Assembly (NCBI RefSeq): GCF_028372415.1
Contig: NC_092873.1
Span: forward strand, 352,325,890 to 352,389,889
Reading direction: 5' to 3'
Source of the DNA: Notamacropus eugenii
Taxonomy: Eukaryota > Chordata > Mammalia > Diprotodontia > Macropodidae
Length of the DNA: 64,000 bases
Shown: positions 1-11,344 of the stretch, piece after piece
Numbering within the stretch: the stretch's first letter is position 1
Layout of the letters: each line of letters starts with the position of its first letter
The notes under the pieces: model-generated
Told to the model about the DNA's origin: nothing
Seen by the model: only the letters and a program-made list of their open reading frames with translations
Databases searched by the model: none
Translations under genes and position numbers: made by a program

Positions 1-219
1 TCTATAAACATACTTCCATCTCCCCCATCCTTTAAAAACTCTTATCAATCCAACCACCCTTACTAACCATCGTCTTGTATCTCTTCTCACCTTCTCAGTG
101 AGAAATCGTTAATTTTTACATCTACTTCCTCTCCTCTTACTCAGTTCTAAACCTTCTGCAAACTTGCATCTGTCTTCTCTAAAGTTACCAATAGTCTCAT
201 AATGGCCAAATCTAATTGT

Positions 220-1350
220 CTTTTCTTAATCTTTATCCTTTTTCCTTTTGCTTTAACCTTTGACGCAGTTGATCATGATCAACTGGATATTAGGTCCTAT
301 AGGGTTTACTGACATTTTCTCTTCTGATTCTCCTCCTACCTGTCCAATTGCCCCTTTTCAGTTTTCTCTGTGGGATATATCATGCTCACTAGATGTAGCC
401 ATGCCTTAGAGTTTGTTCTGGGCCCTCTTCACTTCTTTCTCTATAATTTCTTGCATAGTGATCTTATGAATGCCCACAGCTTCAATGATTATTTCTATGG
501 AGATGATTTTCTGGATCAATATATCTAGCTTTAATTTCTCTCTTGAGCTCCTGTCCTGAATCGCTACCAGGCTTTTGGACATCTCAAACAGGATGTCTCA
601 TAGGAATCTCAAACTCAGTATGTTTGGAAGAAAACTCATCCTTCCCCCACAGATCCCAGTCATCTTGGCTTGCATTTAGGTCTCATCCTCGATTCCTCAC
701 TCTCACCCATCCTAAAAATTCACTCTCTTTTCCAATCTTCTTGTTTTTACCTTAGTAATATCTCTTCTATATATCCTCTTATCTCAACTCACACAGCTAC
801 CACTCTTGTATGGGTCTTCATCACCCTTTCCCTGGACTATTGCAATATCTTTCAGTACTTCAAATCTCTCTCCACCCCAATCTGTCCTCCACTCAGCTGC
901 TAAAATAATTTTCCTCAAGTGTAGGTCTGATTGTGACCCCCTACTCAATAAATTCTGATGACTTCTTATTCCTTCTAGGATCAAGTATAAAGTCCCCTGT
1001 TTGGCATTTAAAGTACTTAATACATTGGCCACTTTCTACCTTTTCAGTCTTCTTACATTTGACTTCTCTCCATGAAGTCTGATATCCAACTACACTGGCC
1101 TTGCTGTTTCTCAGACACAATACTCAGTCTACCTACTCTGTGCCTTTGTACTAATTGTTTTGCATGACTGCAATGCTATCCCTTCTCACCTCAGTCTCTT
1201 AGCTTTCCTGGCTTCTTTCAAGGCTTAACTCAAAAATCCATCTTCTGCAGGAGACTCTTCCCAGGTTTCCCTCCGTTCCAGTGCCTTCCCACTGAGATTA
1301 CTTTCCATCTATTCTGTAAATATCTCCTGTGTCTTCTGTGGATATGCTAT
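220..1350 (+). mobile_element. LINE L2, ORF2 C-terminal part and 3' region
   Basis: Recognisable L2 wording: ACTGGCCTTGCTGTT near 1095, the CCCTGGACTATTGCAAT block near 830, and the AGGATCAAGTATAAAGT block near 978. It is colinear with the L2 copies at 7.1-9.1 and 41.5-42.1 kb. Heavily mutated with many stops, so ancient. LINE L2 is an old, mammal-wide CR1-clade retroposon and is abundant in marsupials. Confidence 0.75.
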
Positions 1351-1353
1351 TCA

Positions 1354-1440
1354 TTGGGAATTCTCTATCCTAAGGAAGTCACAAGTTCAATCCATTTTGC
1401 TTTTCATAATATTCACTATGTTGTGACTCCCCTGTTAGAA
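1354..1440 (+). repeat. SINE-tail-like repeat, also at 2797-2897
   Basis: CATTGGGAATTCTCTATCC followed by AGGAAGTCACA and a shared ATTTTGCTTTT...ATTCACTATG stretch recurs at 2824-2891. The first part resembles the tail of a common marsupial SINE (compare 9772-9815). Two old copies of one dispersed repeat. Confidence 0.55.
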
Positions 1441-1618
1441 AGCAAGTTCCTTGGAGCTTGGATTTTTTTAGCCTTTCTTTATGTAGTATATACAATGCTT
1501 ATGTTATCCTTGACACTATCAGCCTATGAATGGTGCATACACTCAAATACGTGTGCAACCCCCAGAGCCCCTTCTACTTCTTTTCCTCCAAACATGTCCT
1601 GCCTGTTCCTATATCTAG

Positions 1619-1835
1619 TGTTGTTGTTCAGTTGTATCCAATTCTTTGTGAACTTGTTTGGGGTTTTCCTGGCAAAAATATGGGAATTGTTTGCCATTTC
1701 CTTCTCCAGTGGATTAAAGCAACAGAGGTTATGTGAATTACCCAGGGTCACACAGCTAGTAAGTGTCTAAGGACAGATTTAAACTCAGTTCTTCCTGACT
1801 CCAGGCTCACCCAGACATTGAGTTGCCTCTAGCAG
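1619..1835 (+). mobile_element. Marsupial CORE/tRNA-type SINE (TTGTTGTTCAGT family)
   Basis: Starts with TGTTGTTGTTCAGTTGTATC. It contains the core GGGTCACACAGCTAGTAAGTG (1744-1764) and the tail TCTTCCTGACTCCAGGC. Same family as 35562-35785 and 60052-60286. Non-autonomous, copied by LINE machinery. Confidence 0.8.
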
Positions 1836-1839
1836 CTAA

Positions 1840-2560
1840 CGAGGCACACCATACTCCTCACTATGCTCTTCTGAGAGGAGTGGCTAGCGTGGTGAAAATC
1901 CCCTACCCTTTGATAGATGGTCTGGAAAATGGGTACAAGAGGGCCCCATCCATGGGCCCTCTTAGGAAATGCCTGACCTAACCAAACAAGGAGAGATCCC
2001 TATTACTCTGATAGGACTTGACTCCTGCCCATAGTAAAGCCTTAAAACAACAACAACCACCACAACCACAACCACAACCCTGCAATAGAGAGTTCACACC
2101 TCTGACCCCATGTGTATGCCTTCCATGCCTGAGGTGTGCCAGGGGCAACTCTGTCTTGGGCAATCTATGGTAAATGTCAATGCACTATCAATAAATCTAA
2201 CCCTGAGCAACATAGAAGTCCATTCCATTCTTTTTGAATGAACCAGATCTGGGCTAGTAATGGGTAGTTCTCCTAATATATGAGTGACTGTACAGGGCTA
2301 GGACTCAGACCCTCCGCAGTCACCCCATTCTTTTAATGATCATGACATTATGATTCAGGATATGAACACAAGGGCTGTGGGTCTCAACTCTGTGTCCCAA
2401 CATCAGTGAACTCTATTTTTTGCCCATGAGTTGCTAACTGGGACTATATTTGTGAGCTCCCATACCAAGAAGTCTCTCAATGAACTCTGTGTTCCATCAA
2501 ACAAATATTCCCACTCCTTGAGAATTCCCACTCCTATTAGTAAAGGAAATGGACCAAAAA
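1840..2560. other. No gene; unassigned sequence with one perfect hairpin
   Basis: No recognisable element. A perfect 10-bp inverted repeat (AAGAGGGCCC at 1937-1946, GGGCCCTCTT at 1954-1963) has a 7-base loop. Some of this may be an old LTR, but I cannot support ends. Confidence 0.3.
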
Positions 2561-2564
2561 AATG

Positions 2565-2645
2565 AAACACTTTGTATCCTCATTACTTTGCACAGCACCA
2601 GGCATGTAGTGATTAGTAAATGCTTGTTGATTTATTGATTGGTGC
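2565..2645 (+). repeat. L2/L3-type 3' tail
   Basis: Contains GCACAGCACCAGGCATGTAG and AGTAAATGCTTGTTGA, the typical end of L2/L3-family LINEs and related SINEs. Confidence 0.6.
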
Positions 2646-2796
2646 AAAGATTGTTTTTCACTAGTTTGTGCCTTGATTTTTTTCCAAGTGCATTTTTTTA
2701 CCTTTGAAAAAGCTTTTTATTTTTAAGTAATTGAAGCAATTGATTGTGTTTAAGGCACCTCTCTGAAATTACCAGAGAGGAAAGAAGATGTTGTTA

Positions 2797-2897
2797 TCTG
2801 TATTGCTAAAGGGAGTTTCTTCATTGGAAATTTTTTATCCTAAGGAAGTCACAGGTCCAATCAATTTTGCTTTTTATAGTATTCACTATGATTCCTA
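2797..2897 (+). repeat. SINE-tail-like repeat (partner of 1354-1440)
   Basis: AAAGGGAGTTTCTTCATTGG and AGGAAGTCACAGGTCCAATC match the tail of a marsupial SINE, then continue into the same sequence as the copy at 1.4 kb. Confidence 0.5.
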
Positions 2898-2899
2898 TA

Positions 2900-3885
2900 A
2901 TACTTACTATGCTTAAAATGCACCTCCTGTCCACAGCTGTAAGAGATATAACCTCCTATTCTCTTCTAACTTTCTAATAGACTGACTTTTTATATTAATC
3001 TCATTTAGCTATTTTGAATTTTTCTGGCATGTGGTGCAGCATGTTGTCTCAAACTTATTTTCCATAAGAGTTATCATCAAATATGAAATATACCTATATA
3101 AATATCAATATCAGATTCAAAATAGAAAAAAAATTGGGAAATTCCCTGGTTTTTACATAGCCTGCCCCACAGCATCTTTTCATCTTACTTCCAGTTCACA
3201 TTCCTTCCAGTGATACATTCTGTCATACAGAGAACTGACAAATGATCATACCAGGCTTTGATAGTAACATCTTGTAAGTCACCTGAAGCCTCTTTCTCTT
3301 CTTAAATTCCTGTAGAAATGCCATTATCCCAGTCATTTCTCCAGACTTGCTTAAGGAGCTGAGATAATTAAGAACCTCCCTTTGATGGCATCTAACATGT
3401 TCTCCTCAATTTCCTGGGCTTGATGCCTCTGTAGAAAGTGATAAAACTGAAAGGGATATATGTTAGATATCTGAGAGAGAAAGAGTCCTATTGATGGAGA
3501 GAAAGATAGAGAGGGAGAGAGTCAGCCAGCCTGTCAGGGAATATAGATATGGGGAGCTGAACTTGAAGGATGTGTTTGGGCAAAGAACCTCCCGAAGTTT
3601 CTTCTCTCCTGGAATAGCAGAAAGGAGTCCTCTTCAGCCTTATCCTTGACCATTTCCATTAGTGAGCAAGTGGTATCTGAGGTGTACAGTTTTCTAAACA
3701 GACCCTATCCCTGGATTCATTGGAAATTATCTCCCTAAGTATAACAAAGTGTGTGTAAGGGGAACACACTGGTGCCTGGTGCTGTAGTAAGTATAGACAA
3801 TCTATGTCGATCCTACTAGGTTCCAAATTCCCATTTTCCTTTTAAGATCTAAGGTCCTGGAGTGAGGATTTTGTAGTCTGAATTA
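2900..3885. other. No gene recognised
   Basis: AT-leaning sequence. A short purine-rich stretch (GAGAGAAAGA...GAGGGAGAGAG) lies at 3470-3520. No open frame or element I can name. Confidence 0.3.
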
Positions 3886-3889
3886 TTCT

Positions 3890-4335
3890 GCTTCTTCTGT
3901 ATCTCTTGTATCTTCACTTCCTTCACATGGTCACTAACCTGGTCCAGGCTCTCATCACCTCTTAACTATTACATGATAATAGCATTCCAAATGATCCACT
4001 TGTCTCTGATCTTTCACATCTCCAATCCATTCTTTTTCATATAAAAGCTGCCCAAATAAAGCCCTAACCAAAGCACCAATCTCACCATGTCACTCATTTG
4101 TTCAAAATTTTTCAGTGGCTACTTGACCTCTGCAATCTCCTTCCTGCCTCTCTTTCAGTCCCCTGTTATCCTGTTCCCGTTGATGGAATACTAACTGTTC
4201 TTGGAAAGTGACAAGTCTTCTCTTACTTCTCTGGATCCACACAAACTGTCCCCCCTTGCCACCCTTCCATTCCTGGACTGAATTTACTACCTCATTTTCA
4301 GAATCCTCACCTTAGTCACTTAACCTTGATTGCCT
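3890..4335 (+). mobile_element. LINE L2 fragment (degraded)
   Basis: CTGGTCCAGGCTCTCATCACCT (3940s), the CTCACCATGTCACTC block and CCTCATTTTCAGAATCC-like wording follow the L2 ORF2 order. Old and interrupted by many mutations. Confidence 0.55.
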
Positions 4336-4349
4336 TCCAAAAAAAAAGC

Positions 4350-4466
4350 AGGGGAGATGGAGCACTAGCCCTGGAGTCAGGAGGACCTGAGTTCAAATCC
4401 AGCCTCAGATACCCACCAGCTGTGTGACCCTGGGCAAGCCACTCAACCCCAATTGCCTCAAAATAA
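4350..4466 (+). mobile_element. Marsupial tRNA-derived SINE (GGGGCAGCTAGGTGG family)
   Basis: GATGGAGCACTAGCCCTGGA, GAGTTCAAATCC (B-box-like) and AGCTGTGTGACCCTGGGCAA are diagnostic. It ends in an A-rich tail. Confidence 0.8.
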
Positions 4467-4639
4467 AAAGAATCCTTATCTTCCCTCATAGCACAGGAGG
4501 CTGAGATTTCATTTTCTGTGTATAGCACAGAACAGAGTAAGTGATTAATAAATATATGATAAATTCTCCTAGTGGCACATGGCCTGTCTTAGAAAATACT
4601 TACTCTGTTTTTGGTGGTGGGGACATATGCCCAGCTCAA

Positions 4640-5230
4640 CCCTTCTCTTCCCTCTATTTCTGCTCTACTGAGAGTGTGCTATATTGAGATTACTACAGAT
4701 TTTACAAAAGTTTTATTTTTTCATCTCAGTTCTACACATAGCAACCCCCCACCCAACACTGAACCCTTCCTTACAACAAGAAAAAAATTAAACAAAGGCA
4801 ATAGATCTGATGACCTTCTCTGACAGTATGTGCGCCCCTTTGCTCCCCAGTTCCCTAACTCTCTTCTGAGATAAAAGATATACATTTCATGATCCATTCC
4901 CCAGGACCAAATTGGTCAATATAATTACTTATAATCTGGCTTCTTTTTTTAGTGTTCTTTTCATTCAAATTATCGTGATCATTATTTAAATTATTCTCCT
5001 GTATCTCCTTTGCCCAGCATCAGTTTCTACTAGTAACCCCAAATTTCTCTGAATTCTTCATATTCAGCATTTTTTTCTGCATAATAATAGTCCATTAATT
5101 CCCTAATCACAGTTTGTTCAGCCATTACCTCAACCCAAACAATGAATATCTACTTTATGACTGGCCCTTTGCTGCCATACACACACAGAACATTGCTATG
5201 AATATTTTGGCATATGTAAGGGATCAGTCT
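4640..5230 (-). mobile_element. Ancient LINE-1 3' region
   Basis: CAGTTTGTTCAGCCATTACC, CATCAGTTTCTACTAG and ATTGCTATGAATATTTTGG match, in degraded form, the minus-strand wording of the LINE-1 3' copies at 21, 26 and 37 kb. Confidence 0.5.
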
Positions 5231-6020
5231 TAGAAAGTCCAAGACCAAATTGCAGGAAAAAAAATATCAAACAACAAGGTGTTAAGCTAACTACAAACTG
5301 TTAAGGATAGTGCCCTCTCCAGGCATTCCCTTGAGGACCCTTGGGTGAATCAGAAATGAAGTCACGGGTAGGAAGAAGAACGATAAGCCAAGCCCCTGGG
5401 TGACCTTTAAAAAAATCAATTCACTCAGTCCAGGAAAGAGAAGAGTCTAGCTCTTGACTTGAACAGTAAATGATACGTGGAGGTGGAGAATGGGAAGCTG
5501 TAAAAAGGTCAAACAGAGCTGAGTTAGTGGAAGCACCAGCAGAGGCAATAACTACAAAGAAAGGGACCAGGATTCTGGGATCAGGCATTCATTGCATTAG
5601 GATAGAAGCTGTGTTATTTAAGCCAGTAAGGATTACTGACCCTAAGTAATCCTGTATATCCATTGCCCCCTACTTCTCCTTCAGGAAAGCCTGAAACCAT
5701 TTCCTCTAGGCTCTGGGAAAGTCTGTTTACCTTTCTTTGTTTTAAATATTTACTTTCTCTTTATAAACAGTTGTTAACCACTGACATTTTCTAGTCCTTG
5801 GGGAAAATTCAACAAGGCAGAAGCAGGTGTGTGGAAACAATGCTGTCCTTTGGTGGGCTTGCCTGCAAGGGGGAATTATTCATATATTTTGGTTCTCTTT
5901 TCTCCTTCCAAGAAAGCTAAAAATGATAACTGTAGCTCTCAGGTAAGCAAGTTCAGTGAATGGAGACCAAATCTGTTCACATGATTTTAGCATTGCCTTC
6001 CTTAAGCCTACAAGAAGAAG
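5231..6020. other. No gene recognised
   Basis: Unassigned unique sequence; no motif cluster and no element ends visible. Confidence 0.3.
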
Positions 6021-6021
6021 A

Positions 6022-6180
6022 TCAATCAAGAGGCATTGTAAGTGCCAACTGTGGACCAGACATAGCATTAGGTGCTGGAGATGCAAAGACAAAAAGTGAA
6101 ATGGTCTCTATTCCCAAGCACTCTATTAGGGGATTTAAAAAATGGATAATTACAGGCTAATACAAAATAAATACAGGGAC
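6022..6180 (+). mobile_element. Marsupial CORE-SINE (ATTAAGCACCTACTATGTGCC family), degraded
   Basis: CTGTGGACCAGACATAGCAT, GTGCTGGAGATGCAAAGAC and the CTATTAGGGGA block follow the family order seen at 16.8-17.0 kb. Confidence 0.6.
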
Positions 6181-6334
6181 CCAGTACATCTGTTACTGAG
6201 GCTGCTCACCTCAGGACAAGAAATCTGAACCACTGTGGTGTGAAGGGCTACAATACATCCATTTAGGGCCCGGCAACTGGCAGCTGAACTAAAGGCAGAG
6301 ATGATGGCCTATTTGGTTTTGTTTGTTTGTTTTA

Positions 6335-6563
6335 ATTTAATATTTTATTTTTCCTAATTACACATAAACATTATTTTAACATTATTTTTTCAAATTTTGA
6401 GTTCTAAATTCTCTATCGTTCCTCTCCCCACCCACTCCCATTGAGAAGGAAAGCAATTTGACCTAGGTGTAGACTATGTGTGTAGTCATGCAAAACACAT
6501 TTCCATGTAAATAAAGCTGTGGAAGAAAACACAGACAAAAAAATCAAGAAAAATAAAGAAAGT

Positions 6564-6605
<42 letters not shown>

Positions 6606-6745
6606 CCCGCATATCTTTGATCTGCATTCAGGCTTCCCCAGTTCTTTCTCTGAAGATGGATAGCATTTCATCATAGGTCCTACAGAATTGTCTTTGATTT
6701 TTGAATTGTTGAGAATAGCTAAGTTATTCACAGTAGATCATGATA
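6335..6745 (-). mobile_element. LINE-1 3' end with internal CA repeat
   Basis: Minus-strand LINE-1 3'UTR wording: GAGTTCTAAATTCTCT, GTAGTCATGCAAAACACATT, TCTCTGAAGATGGATAGCAT and GAATAGCTAAGTTATTCAC. A (CA)n run occupies 6567-6602. Confidence 0.75.
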
Positions 6746-7211
6746 ACTGATTTGTACAAAAGGATGACCAACATTGGTCAGAAGTATATAGATCCTTCCA
6801 TGTAAGGAACAAAAATTTCATGGGTAAATATTTGAATCTGGACCCTGGCATTTCCAGGAACCTGGATATCTAGTAGCAAATAAGCAAGGAACTGAGCAGT
6901 CTGTCCATGCAGAATAAAAAGCTAACAAAAAGGTTCTCAGAAACAGTGTAAAACCACTGGGCTGCAGCCCTCACCCCTTTGCATTTGTTAGCAAAAGTAT
7001 TGGTGATTTAAATACACATACAATAAATAAGGATAGGAACTGGAATCTCAGTTCCAATGATCTAGGAAACCCCTTGGTGAAGAAACTCTCTCTACTAATG
7101 CAGATCAGACATTTTGCAACCTATGGTTTTAAGTATTTATTATGCACACACTAACCAAACTGCCATCTCTCATCTCCAACTGCATATTGGACATGTTGAA
7201 CTGGATGTCTC

Positions 7212-7923
7212 TGTCAAAACTTGATGTGAAGTGCCAGTGCTATGAATAATTCGGGTCTAGTTAGGAGTGATGCACAATACACGATATTTATTGTAAAGGC
7301 AGGTGTAAATGTCTAGGGCCAGGTATGTTGTTGGACCAGACCCTTGGGAGCTGCCCTCCCGGAGCTGTCCATGCTTACAAGAGATCATGGCTACCCTTGG
7401 GCAGAGTCATGTGGGCTCTCCCATCCTGCTAGCAGATCAGCCTAAGTGACCAACCTGGCTGGTCTGCTCTGGCTAAGGCTGGCTAACCAGTGGACAAAAC
7501 CATGTTGTCTTTTTTTTATGAATACAATTTTTAGAAGGGTGTAGCTATGTGTAAGGGGAGGGCCTGGAGGTTTATCTGGGCCAGGTGAACTTAGGCAGTG
7601 TTTTGGGGCCAACTAAACTTATCTATATGAAACATTCCTAGAGGGTGTAACCAGTGGGTATGACTATGAAACTTTATATGCTTCTTTATATTAACAAAGA
7701 GGTTATTTTGCTAAAGCGGGGGGCATATACCTTGTTTGTTACATTCACACATAAGATGGGGGCTTTAGGAAATTAATTAAGTTGTGCAAACAGCTGAGAT
7801 GACCATGTCCTCAGCTGTACCCATTGCTCTGCTCTCTGTTTCTGAAGCACTGGCTTTATAGTTGTTTTCTTCCTCACACTTGATTGCCAACTCTTTTAGT
7901 GAGAGGGGGTCACAGGTTTCACA
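7212..7923 (-). mobile_element. Solo LTR-like element inserted in an L2
   Basis: A 712-bp block interrupts the L2. It begins TG and ends CA, and 4-bp TCTC direct repeats flank it (7208-7211 and 7924-7927). An AATAAA on the minus strand near 7276-7281 suggests minus orientation. A 4-bp duplication fits class I endogenous retroviruses. No internal coding region is present; a fossil. Family not named with certainty. Confidence 0.55.
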
Positions 7924-8404
7924 TCTCATAGCCATCTTAAATTCAATATATCCAAAACTGAACTCATTATCTTTCTCTCCAAAACCCTCTCCATTTCCCA
8001 ACTTCTCTATTGTTGGCCAGAATGTTATCATTCTTCCAGTTATCCAGGTGCCAATCCTCTAACTCTGCTCTCCGCCCTGCCACATCCAATCTGTTGCCAA
8101 GTCTTGTTGATTCTACTTGCATAATATCTCTCATATACACCCCTCCTCCCCTAGGACACTGCCACCACCCTGGTATAGTGCCTCATCATTTGACACCAGG
8201 GCTATTGCAATAGGCTTCTGGTTGGTATCCTTCCTGCTTGTCTCTCCCCACTCTAATCCATTCTCCATGCAACTGTCAAGTTGATTTTCCTAAAGTATGG
8301 ATATGACTGTGTCTCTTCATTATTTAATAAACTCCATTGATTCTCTATTATCTCCAGGATCAAATTTATAAACCCTTGGTTTAGCTTTTAAAGTCCTTCA
8401 TAAT

Positions 8405-8898
8405 GTTAATGTATTATAAGAAATGACAAACAGGCAGATTGCAGAAAAAACCTGGGAAGATTTATATGAACTGATGCAAAGTGAAGTAAGTAGAAGCAGG
8501 AGAACATTGTACACAGTATCAGCAATACTGTATGATAGACTGTGAATGACTTAGCTATTCTCAACAATACAAAGATACAAGACAATCCCAAAAGACTCAT
8601 GATAAAAATTTCTGTCCGTATGCGGAGAAAGACCTGATGGTGTCTGAATGCAGATCAAAGAATACTATTTTTCACTTTTTCATGTTTTTTTCTTTTGATT
8701 TATTTCTTCTCTCACAACATAACTAATATGGAAATATATTTTACATGATTACACGTAAATAACCTATACGAAATTGCTTACAGTCTTATGGAGGAGGAGG
8801 TGAGGGAAGGAGAGAGAAAATTTGCAACTCAAAATTTTAAAAAATATTAAAATTGTCTTTACATATAACTGGGAAAAATAAAATATGGTATTAAAAAG
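8405..8898 (+). mobile_element. LINE-1 3' end (5'-truncated)
   Basis: Begins ATTATAAGAAATGACAAAC and runs through ACTGATGCAAAGTGAAG, GATGGTGTCTGAATGCAGAT, ATGGAAATATATTTTACATG and TTGCAACTCAAAATTTTAAA to an A-rich end. This LINE-1 3' family recurs at least ten times in the window. Confidence 0.8.
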
Positions 8899-9012
8899 GA
8901 GGCTTTTCTCTTTAATCTTAGTGCTTTATCTCTAAGACTACCCCCAAATTATATCTGTTTGCATATTGTCACCCCCATTAGACTCTGAACTCCTTGAGAG
9001 TAAGAACTGCAT

Positions 9013-9088
9013 TTTCTTTTCTTTCTTTCCTTCCTTCCTTCCTTCCTTTATCTTTCTTTCTTCCTCCCTTTCTTTCTTTCTTTTTCCA
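9013..9088. repeat. (CTTT)n/(CCTT)n tract
   Basis: TTTCTTTCTTTCC TTCCTTCC type low-complexity DNA inside the L2 tail. Confidence 0.9.
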
Positions 9089-9145
9089 GTGCTTAGCAGT
9101 GCCTGGCACAAAACAGGTGCTTTAATAAATATAAATATTTGTTGA

Positions 9146-9600
9146 CTTGACTTATTTTTGACCTCATATAGTAACTAAAGACAAAACAATTTATTTGGAT
9201 GAATGAAAGTATAGCGATATTGAAAAACATTATTCTACAGATAATATAGCACATAACCATAATTTTCACTTGTATGGTGGGGGGAGAGTTTGGCACAAGT
9301 GCAGGACTATGACTGCAGGACTACTAATGTAACCTGTCACTTTACTGATGATGAGGTCCAAAGTTACATGATGAGTTAGTGGAAAAGCAAAAACCAGAAC
9401 CTAAGGCACTTGCCTCCCATTCTAATGGTCTTTCTACTATACCTCTAGGACACCCCCAACCCTTTCTTTAAAAAGTTATGTAAATATATAACTTTTGTTT
9501 TTACATCTCCTTCATTTCTATATATTCCTTTTTCCTCACCCTTTCCACCTTCCTGTCCCATCTTCCACTCAGTGAAGGTCTAACTTTCTGTGATTGTATA
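9146..9600. other. No gene recognised
   Basis: Unassigned AT-rich sequence. Confidence 0.3.
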
Positions 9601-9607
9601 AACAGAA

Positions 9608-9830
9608 ATAAAAGACAGTATGGTGTAGTGGATAGAGACTTGGTCTCAGAACCAGGAGGAACTGAGTTCAAACTCTGCCTCTCCGTATAATGACTGTGTG
9701 ACCCTGGGTAAATCACTTAACCTCCCATTGCTCTAAGCAACTTTCTAAGACTCTCTTCATTGGTAAAAAATTTTCTTCACCTAGAAATTCCCTATACCAA
9801 TGAAATTACAGGTGTATTCCCTAGCTCTGA
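9608..9830 (+). mobile_element. Marsupial tRNA-derived SINE with long tail
   Basis: AGTATGGTGTAGTGGATAGA, GAGTTCAAACTCTGCCTC, TGTGTGACCCTGGGTAAATC, then the ATTCCCTATACCAATGAAAT tail. Confidence 0.8.
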
Positions 9831-10400
9831 TCATGCCAATCATTGGTCCTTTAGTGTAAATGTCAATTATAAATGCGAATTAAAATTGTACTAGAATTTG
9901 GAGATCTTATTTGAAATATTTCATTAAAAAGTTTCATTTTTTCCTTAACTACTTAGATATAGCAGCCTTCAGGAGGGGGTGATCTAGGGAGGCGATATCT
10001 TCCAATTTTCACCTCTGGAGCCTCTCTCTATTTAGCAGAGTTCGCTTAGTGGAGAGTCAAGCCTATACTTGCTACACAACTAAAAGAACTGGGAAAGAGG
10101 AGATCAAGAAGGTAGTTTTCAGAAGCCACCAAAAGTGGGAGCAGGCTCTTGAGTATCAAGGATAATGAGAAATGGGTTTTAGTGGACTGGTCTCTTTTGT
10201 GTATTCCAGGAATCTCTCTTGTTTAGGGCAAATAGTTGATGATAAACTTGGGGGGTGGGGGAAGAGAAATAGATCCAAATGCATATATTCAGTCTGCAGG
10301 CATCATATATACAGGATCTGTGATTTCATCAAGGTGGACACTCCCTCCAGCAAGACAGAGATCTCAACCCTTCTATCACTTAGTAGATAAGCCTAGTAGA
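9831..10400. other. No gene recognised
   Basis: Unassigned; a G-run near 10250-10261. Short open frames only. Confidence 0.3.
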
Positions 10401-10406
10401 ATTTAT

Positions 10407-10640
10407 TGGGGCAGCTAGGTTGAGCAGTGGATAGAGCAATGACCCAGGAGTCAGGACTGGTCTCAGACACATTAGCTGTGTGACCCTGGGGAAGTTCATT
10501 AACTCAGATTGCGAGAGAGAGGAGGGGGGGGAGGGAGAGGGAGAGGGAGAGGGAGAGAGAGAGAAAGAAGGAGGGAGGGAGACAAAGAGAGACAGAGAGA
10601 CAGAGACAGAGAACAAGGGAGACGGAGAGAGCGAGAGAGA
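10407..10640 (+). mobile_element. Marsupial tRNA-derived SINE ending in a GA-rich tract
   Basis: GGGGCAGCTAGGTTGAGCAG to GTGTGACCCTGGGGAAGTTC (10410-10500), then a 120-base purine tract (GAGAGG/GGGAGA) at 10512-10640. The tract probably grew from the SINE tail. Confidence 0.75.
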
Positions 10641-10744
10641 ATTTCCTTAAGACTCAGAGAGGTTCAGAGACTTGCCCATGATCATGCCAAGTCTTCCTGG
10701 CTCTAGGCCAAACCTTAGGCCATGAGACCATACTGCCCCTGCAG

Positions 10745-10900
10745 GATCATAGAATTACATATTTCTCAAAAAGAAAGGTTAGAGATCTAATCCAACCTCT
10801 TCATTTTCCCAAAGAGGAAAACTGAGGCTCAGAGAAGTTAAACAACTCATCCGTGGTCACACAGCTAGCTAACTAGAAGTAAAACTTGTCTTCTAATTTG
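10745..10900 (+). mobile_element. MIR-type CORE-SINE fragment
   Basis: AAACTGAGGCTCAGAGAAGT and GGTCACACAGCTAGCTAAC are the MIR core. Confidence 0.7.
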
Positions 10901-11344
10901 CAGTCTAGGATTGGGGCTCCTTCCAGGTGTCCCTTTTCATAGTCTCAATTATCTCAATAATTTGACCTCGCTCCAAAAAATACAAGGAAGAAAAATATCT
11001 GAAATATTTAAATAACTGAGAAAAGCATGCTTGATAGTGGTATGTATGTATGTGAGGATCTTGTTTCTAAGTATTCTAGAGAACTATGAAAAATCTCTGT
11101 CCAGATGTGACCTCCAATTACATCATATGTAACCTATAAATTTATTCCCTATTCTTTCCTCCTAATATCCAGGGGGAGCTTATGTTTCTTCATCCATCAG
11201 CAAATGAAACCCCATCCATTTTAGCTCCTTGTTGCCTTGGAAGTGATGAGAAAAAAAAGCTCATCATTTTTTATTAGCTGGGTTTATTGGCCATCCAATC
11301 ATATCTGAGGTTCATGTCCAGCAAACATGAGTGGAGCTCAGTGA

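Larger units (their letters stand above)
7142..9145 (+). mobile_element. LINE L2 split by an LTR and a LINE-1 3' end
   Basis: L2 ORF2 wording starts near 7142 (CTCCAACTGCATATTGGACA), stops at 7211 and resumes at 7924 (ATCTTAAATTCAATATATCC). It runs through the CACTGCCACCACCCTGGTAT and AGGATCAAATTTATAAACCC blocks to about 8404. It resumes near 8920 and ends with the TTTGTTGACTTGA tail. Two younger insertions therefore sit inside one old L2. Confidence 0.75.
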
